NCBI GenBank assembly: GCA_937990665.1
Contig: CALKRF010000128.1
Span: 1-8,361 of the forward strand
DNA: 8,361 nucleotides
Direction: 5' to 3'
Source of the DNA: an uncultured Atopobium sp.
Lineage (GTDB): Bacteria > Actinomycetota > Coriobacteriia > Coriobacteriales > Atopobiaceae
Every line of letters starts with the position of its first letter. Within the stretch, counting starts at the first letter, position 1. Both the position numbers and the translations under genes were made by a program. Under the pieces are notes generated by a model. It saw nothing but the letters and a program-made list of their open reading frames with translations. It searched no databases and had not been told where the DNA came from. Shown here piece after piece: positions 7,199-8,361 of the stretch.

Positions 7199-7930
7199 CT
7201 ACCTTAGGTGCATTTCTGCATCAGCATCAAGCGGAGCGTCATCCACACCAAGACGTACCAGTGCGTCTTGAGCGGCTTCTGACTCTGCGGCTTTCTTTGA
7301 TGGTCCCTGTCCACGACCCACCTTAAGGCCGTCGACAAATACCACAGCGGTAAACGTTGGTGTGTGAGCAGGTCCACTCTCGCCAATAAGCTTATATTCA
7401 GGGGTAGCCTTGCCTTTAGCCTGTACCGCTTCTTGCAAACGAGATTTAGGGCTTACCGAACGAACTGCCAGCGCTGGAGAAATGTGAGGACCAAGCGTAC
7501 GAATGACAAACTCGTGCGTTGGATCAAAACCCGCATCAAGGTAGAGCGCGCCAACAATGGACTCGTAGACGTTCTCCAGAGCAGACTTCATGCCACGCTT
7601 TCCCGTGCCCTTCTCGGAAATTCCCATAACAATTAAGGGAGAAATTCCTAGAGCATCAGAGACAATGGAGAGCGTGTGGCCGGATACCAGAGAGATTTTC
7701 AGCCTTGTAAGCTGGCCTTCATCCATATCTGGATAACGCTCAAATAGCTCCGTTGCAATAATGGCACCAAGAATTGAGTCACCCAGAAACTCCAGGCGCT
7801 CATACGAAGCAGAAACAGGCTTGCCCTCCACCGCCGAAGGGTGTGTGAGGGCAGCCTCGATAAGTTCTTTATTGGTAAATGTGTGACCGCAAATAGCTTC
7901 TGCAGCAGCTACTCGTTCGTGCAATTTCAC
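7199..7930 (-). CDS. rnc: Ribonuclease III
   Basis: RNase III cleaves double-stranded RNA as a homodimer with Mg2+, maturing rRNA precursors and regulating structured mRNAs. The 243-aa protein has the catalytic domain (about 1-155) with the signature ERLEFLGDS (44-52), placing the metal-site Glu47 and Asp51, and a C-terminal double-stranded RNA-binding domain (about 163-227: KSRLQEAVQ, the H-T-P-T-F strand, GPSKKAAESEAA). The second metal-site motif reads LENVYESIVGALYLD, where most bacterial enzymes have A-D-x-x-E. Asn120 thus replaces the usual Asp (Asp114 in E. coli), while the essential Glu (Glu123) is kept. The start is GTG (7928-7930), with GTAGG about 8 nt upstream. It begins 13 nt after the acpP stop, with no room for an earlier start in this frame. 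Confidence 0.97.
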   Translation of the reverse strand: MKLHERVAAAEAICGHTFTNKELIEAALTHPSAVEGKPVSASYERLEFLGDSILGAIIATELFERYPDMDEGQLTRLKISLVSGHTLSIVSDALGISPLIVMGISEKGTGKRGMKSALENVYESIVGALYLDAGFDPTHEFVIRTLGPHISPALAVRSVSPKSRLQEAVQAKGKATPEYKLIGESGPAHTPTFTAVVFVDGLKVGRGQGPSKKAAESEAAQDALVRLGVDDAPLDADAEMHLR

Positions 7931-7943
7931 GTATAAAACCTAC

Positions 7944-8180
7944 TTAAGCAGCAAGAATAGCATCTACTGCGTCACCAACGGTAGCAATCTCATCGATGTT
8001 TTCTGCATCAAAGGTCATATCAAACTCTTGCTCAAGGTCTGTGACAAGCTGCAAAAGATCAAATGAGTCTGCACCAAGATCTTTAAATGAGGTACCCTCT
8101 GTGAGCTCAACGGAATCGTCAAGGTCCAGTGTCTCTCTAACAACGTCAATTACCTTTTCAAGTGTTTCTGTGCGATCCAT
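7944..8180 (-). CDS. acpP: Acyl carrier protein
   Basis: ACP carries growing acyl chains as thioesters on a 4'-phosphopantetheine arm for type II fatty acid synthesis and phospholipid acylation. The 78-residue acidic protein has the expected four-helix sequence and the attachment motif GADSF (36-40), with Ser39 as the modified residue. Helix II reads DSFDLLQLVTDLEQEFD: Phe replaces the usual Leu after the Ser, and Gln44 takes the place of the Glu equivalent to E. coli Glu41, which contacts partner enzymes. The ATG at 8178-8180 is chosen because a consensus AAGGAGG (8185-8191) lies 4 nt upstream. A GTG at 8193-8195 is in frame but would put that ribosome site inside the gene. It appears to be the first gene of the unit now running through rnc-smc-ftsY-ffh. 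Confidence 0.95.
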   Translation of the reverse strand: MDRTETLEKVIDVVRETLDLDDSVELTEGTSFKDLGADSFDLLQLVTDLEQEFDMTFDAENIDEIATVGDAVDAILAA

Positions 8181-8184
8181 ACAT

Positions 8185-8191
8185 CCTCCTT
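8185..8191 (-). promoter_or_regulatory. Consensus Shine-Dalgarno that fixes the acpP start
   Basis: Minus-strand AAGGAGG sits 4 nt before ATG 8178-8180. It is the strongest ribosome site in the window, fitting the very high expression expected of ACP, and it rules out the in-frame GTG at 8195. Confidence 0.85.
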
Positions 8192-8213
8192 GCACACAAC
8201 AATGACGCTCTTA

Positions 8214-8219
8214 ATTTTA
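8214..8219 (-). promoter_or_regulatory. Candidate -10 box for the acpP operon
   Basis: TAAAAT on the minus strand differs from TATAAT at one base and would give a short leader of roughly 25-30 nt before acpP. The hexamer 17 nt upstream (TCATAC) is a poor -35. The whole space available for a native promoter between the IS end and acpP is 116 bp (8181-8296). A loose GACGC/GCGTC inverted repeat flanks the box (about 8204-8235), with unknown significance. Confidence 0.3.
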
Positions 8220-8273
8220 CCCCGTGATAGGCGTCTGTATGATGACATTACTAAAGCTGAAACAAACAATCTT

Positions 8274-8293
8274 AAAAAAAGTAAAGCCCACAG
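8274..8293 (-). terminator. Probable 3' half of an intrinsic terminator, left arm missing
   Basis: On the minus strand CTGTGGGCTTTAC (8281-8293) is followed directly by seven T residues (8274-8280), exactly what the 3' arm and T-tract of a rho-independent terminator look like. The complementary 5' arm (GTAAAGCCC-like) is not present on the upstream side within the window, because the IS end begins at 8297. The simplest reading is that an upstream gene's terminator was split by the insertion. On its own the half-site would not terminate. Confidence 0.45.
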
Positions 8294-8296
8294 AAT

Positions 8297-8361
8297 TGAA
8301 CTGCGCCCCAAAACTTGGACGAATTTAATAAAGAGCTAGGCCACCAAGGACTGATTCCGGA
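8297..8361 (-). mobile_element. Right end of an IS3-family (IS150-like) insertion sequence, cut by the window edge
   Basis: The plus strand from 8297 begins TGAACTGCGCCCCAAAAC and continues TTGGACG. This is the terminal inverted repeat type of IS3-family, IS150-group elements, which start with TG and share the pattern T-G-x-A-C-T-G-x-x-C-C-C-C followed by a T-T-x-G-A-C box. Immediately inside it lies a minus-strand reading frame ending RNQSLVA, as at the C-terminus of OrfB transposases. The transposase therefore reads toward acpP and this is the right (3') end. The bases just outside are GAAT (8293-8296), which would be part of a 3-4 bp target duplication if the insertion is intact. Only 65 bp are visible, so subgroup and completeness are unknown. 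Confidence 0.65.
8336..8361 (-). CDS. C-terminal end of a probable IS3-family OrfB transposase, 5' part outside the window
   Basis: Minus-strand codons from 8359 read R-N-Q-S-L-V-A and stop at TAG (8336-8338), 39 bp inside the inferred IS end. IS150-group OrfB integrases commonly finish with S-P-x-E-Y-R followed by a short tail like this, just before the terminal repeat. The visible part is too short to show the DDE catalytic residues. The call depends on the adjacent terminal repeat as much as on the peptide. Confidence 0.5.

Noticed and set aside
8181..8195. Upstream GTG start for acpP adding five residues
   Set aside because: The consensus AAGGAGG would then be inside the coding sequence; the ATG at 8180 has it at a usable distance and gives the normal ACP N-terminus.
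1..8361. CRISPR array, tRNA/rRNA gene, defence or biosynthetic cluster
   Set aside because: No spaced repeats, no cloverleaf or rRNA-like sequence, and no accessory gene cassette are visible; the window is dominated by core genes.

Overview
This window is mostly a housekeeping block, read on the minus strand in the order acpP, rnc, smc, ftsY, ffh, from about position 8180 down to 1358. The protein sequences look like a high-GC Gram-positive lineage with fairly modest GC content. The SMC N-terminus (MYLKSLTLKGFKSFA) and its H-loop context (SHQRRTMEQAD, ending VVSQRL) resemble actinobacterial SMCs. Together with the moderate base composition and the compact NG-only FtsY, this suggests a Coriobacteriia bacterium, perhaps Atopobiaceae (Atopobium/Lancefieldella/Olsenella-like). 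That placement is inference from remembered family features, not a database result.

Layout from left to right. Positions 1-75 hold the last 24 codons of a plus-strand gene, probably an L,D-transpeptidase, followed by a strong intrinsic terminator at 99-138. Next come two minus-strand genes: an A+T-rich, single-pass membrane protein of unknown function (144-809) and a DUF454/YbaN-type small membrane protein (870-1250). A 106-bp gap (1251-1357) before ffh carries a long inverted repeat that includes the DUF454 Shine-Dalgarno. The core operon is very tight: 13 nt between acpP and rnc, 17 nt between rnc and smc, and one-base TAATG stop/start overlaps at smc/ftsY and ftsY/ffh. At the right edge (8297-8361) the window enters the end of an IS3-family element (IS150-like), whose transposase C-terminus is on the minus strand.

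How the genes work together: ACP carries acyl chains for fatty acid and phospholipid synthesis. RNase III processes structured RNA. SMC organises and helps segregate the chromosome. FtsY and Ffh are the receptor and the signal-recognition GTPase of co-translational membrane targeting. Lipid supply, protein insertion and chromosome segregation are thus grouped in one growth-linked transcription unit, a known arrangement in Gram-positive bacteria.

I do not see a new defence or mobile system. The observations most worth checking are the IS end abutting what looks like the 3' half of an intrinsic terminator upstream of acpP, the hairpin covering the DUF454 ribosome-binding site, and an Asp-to-Asn change at a metal-binding position of RNase III.
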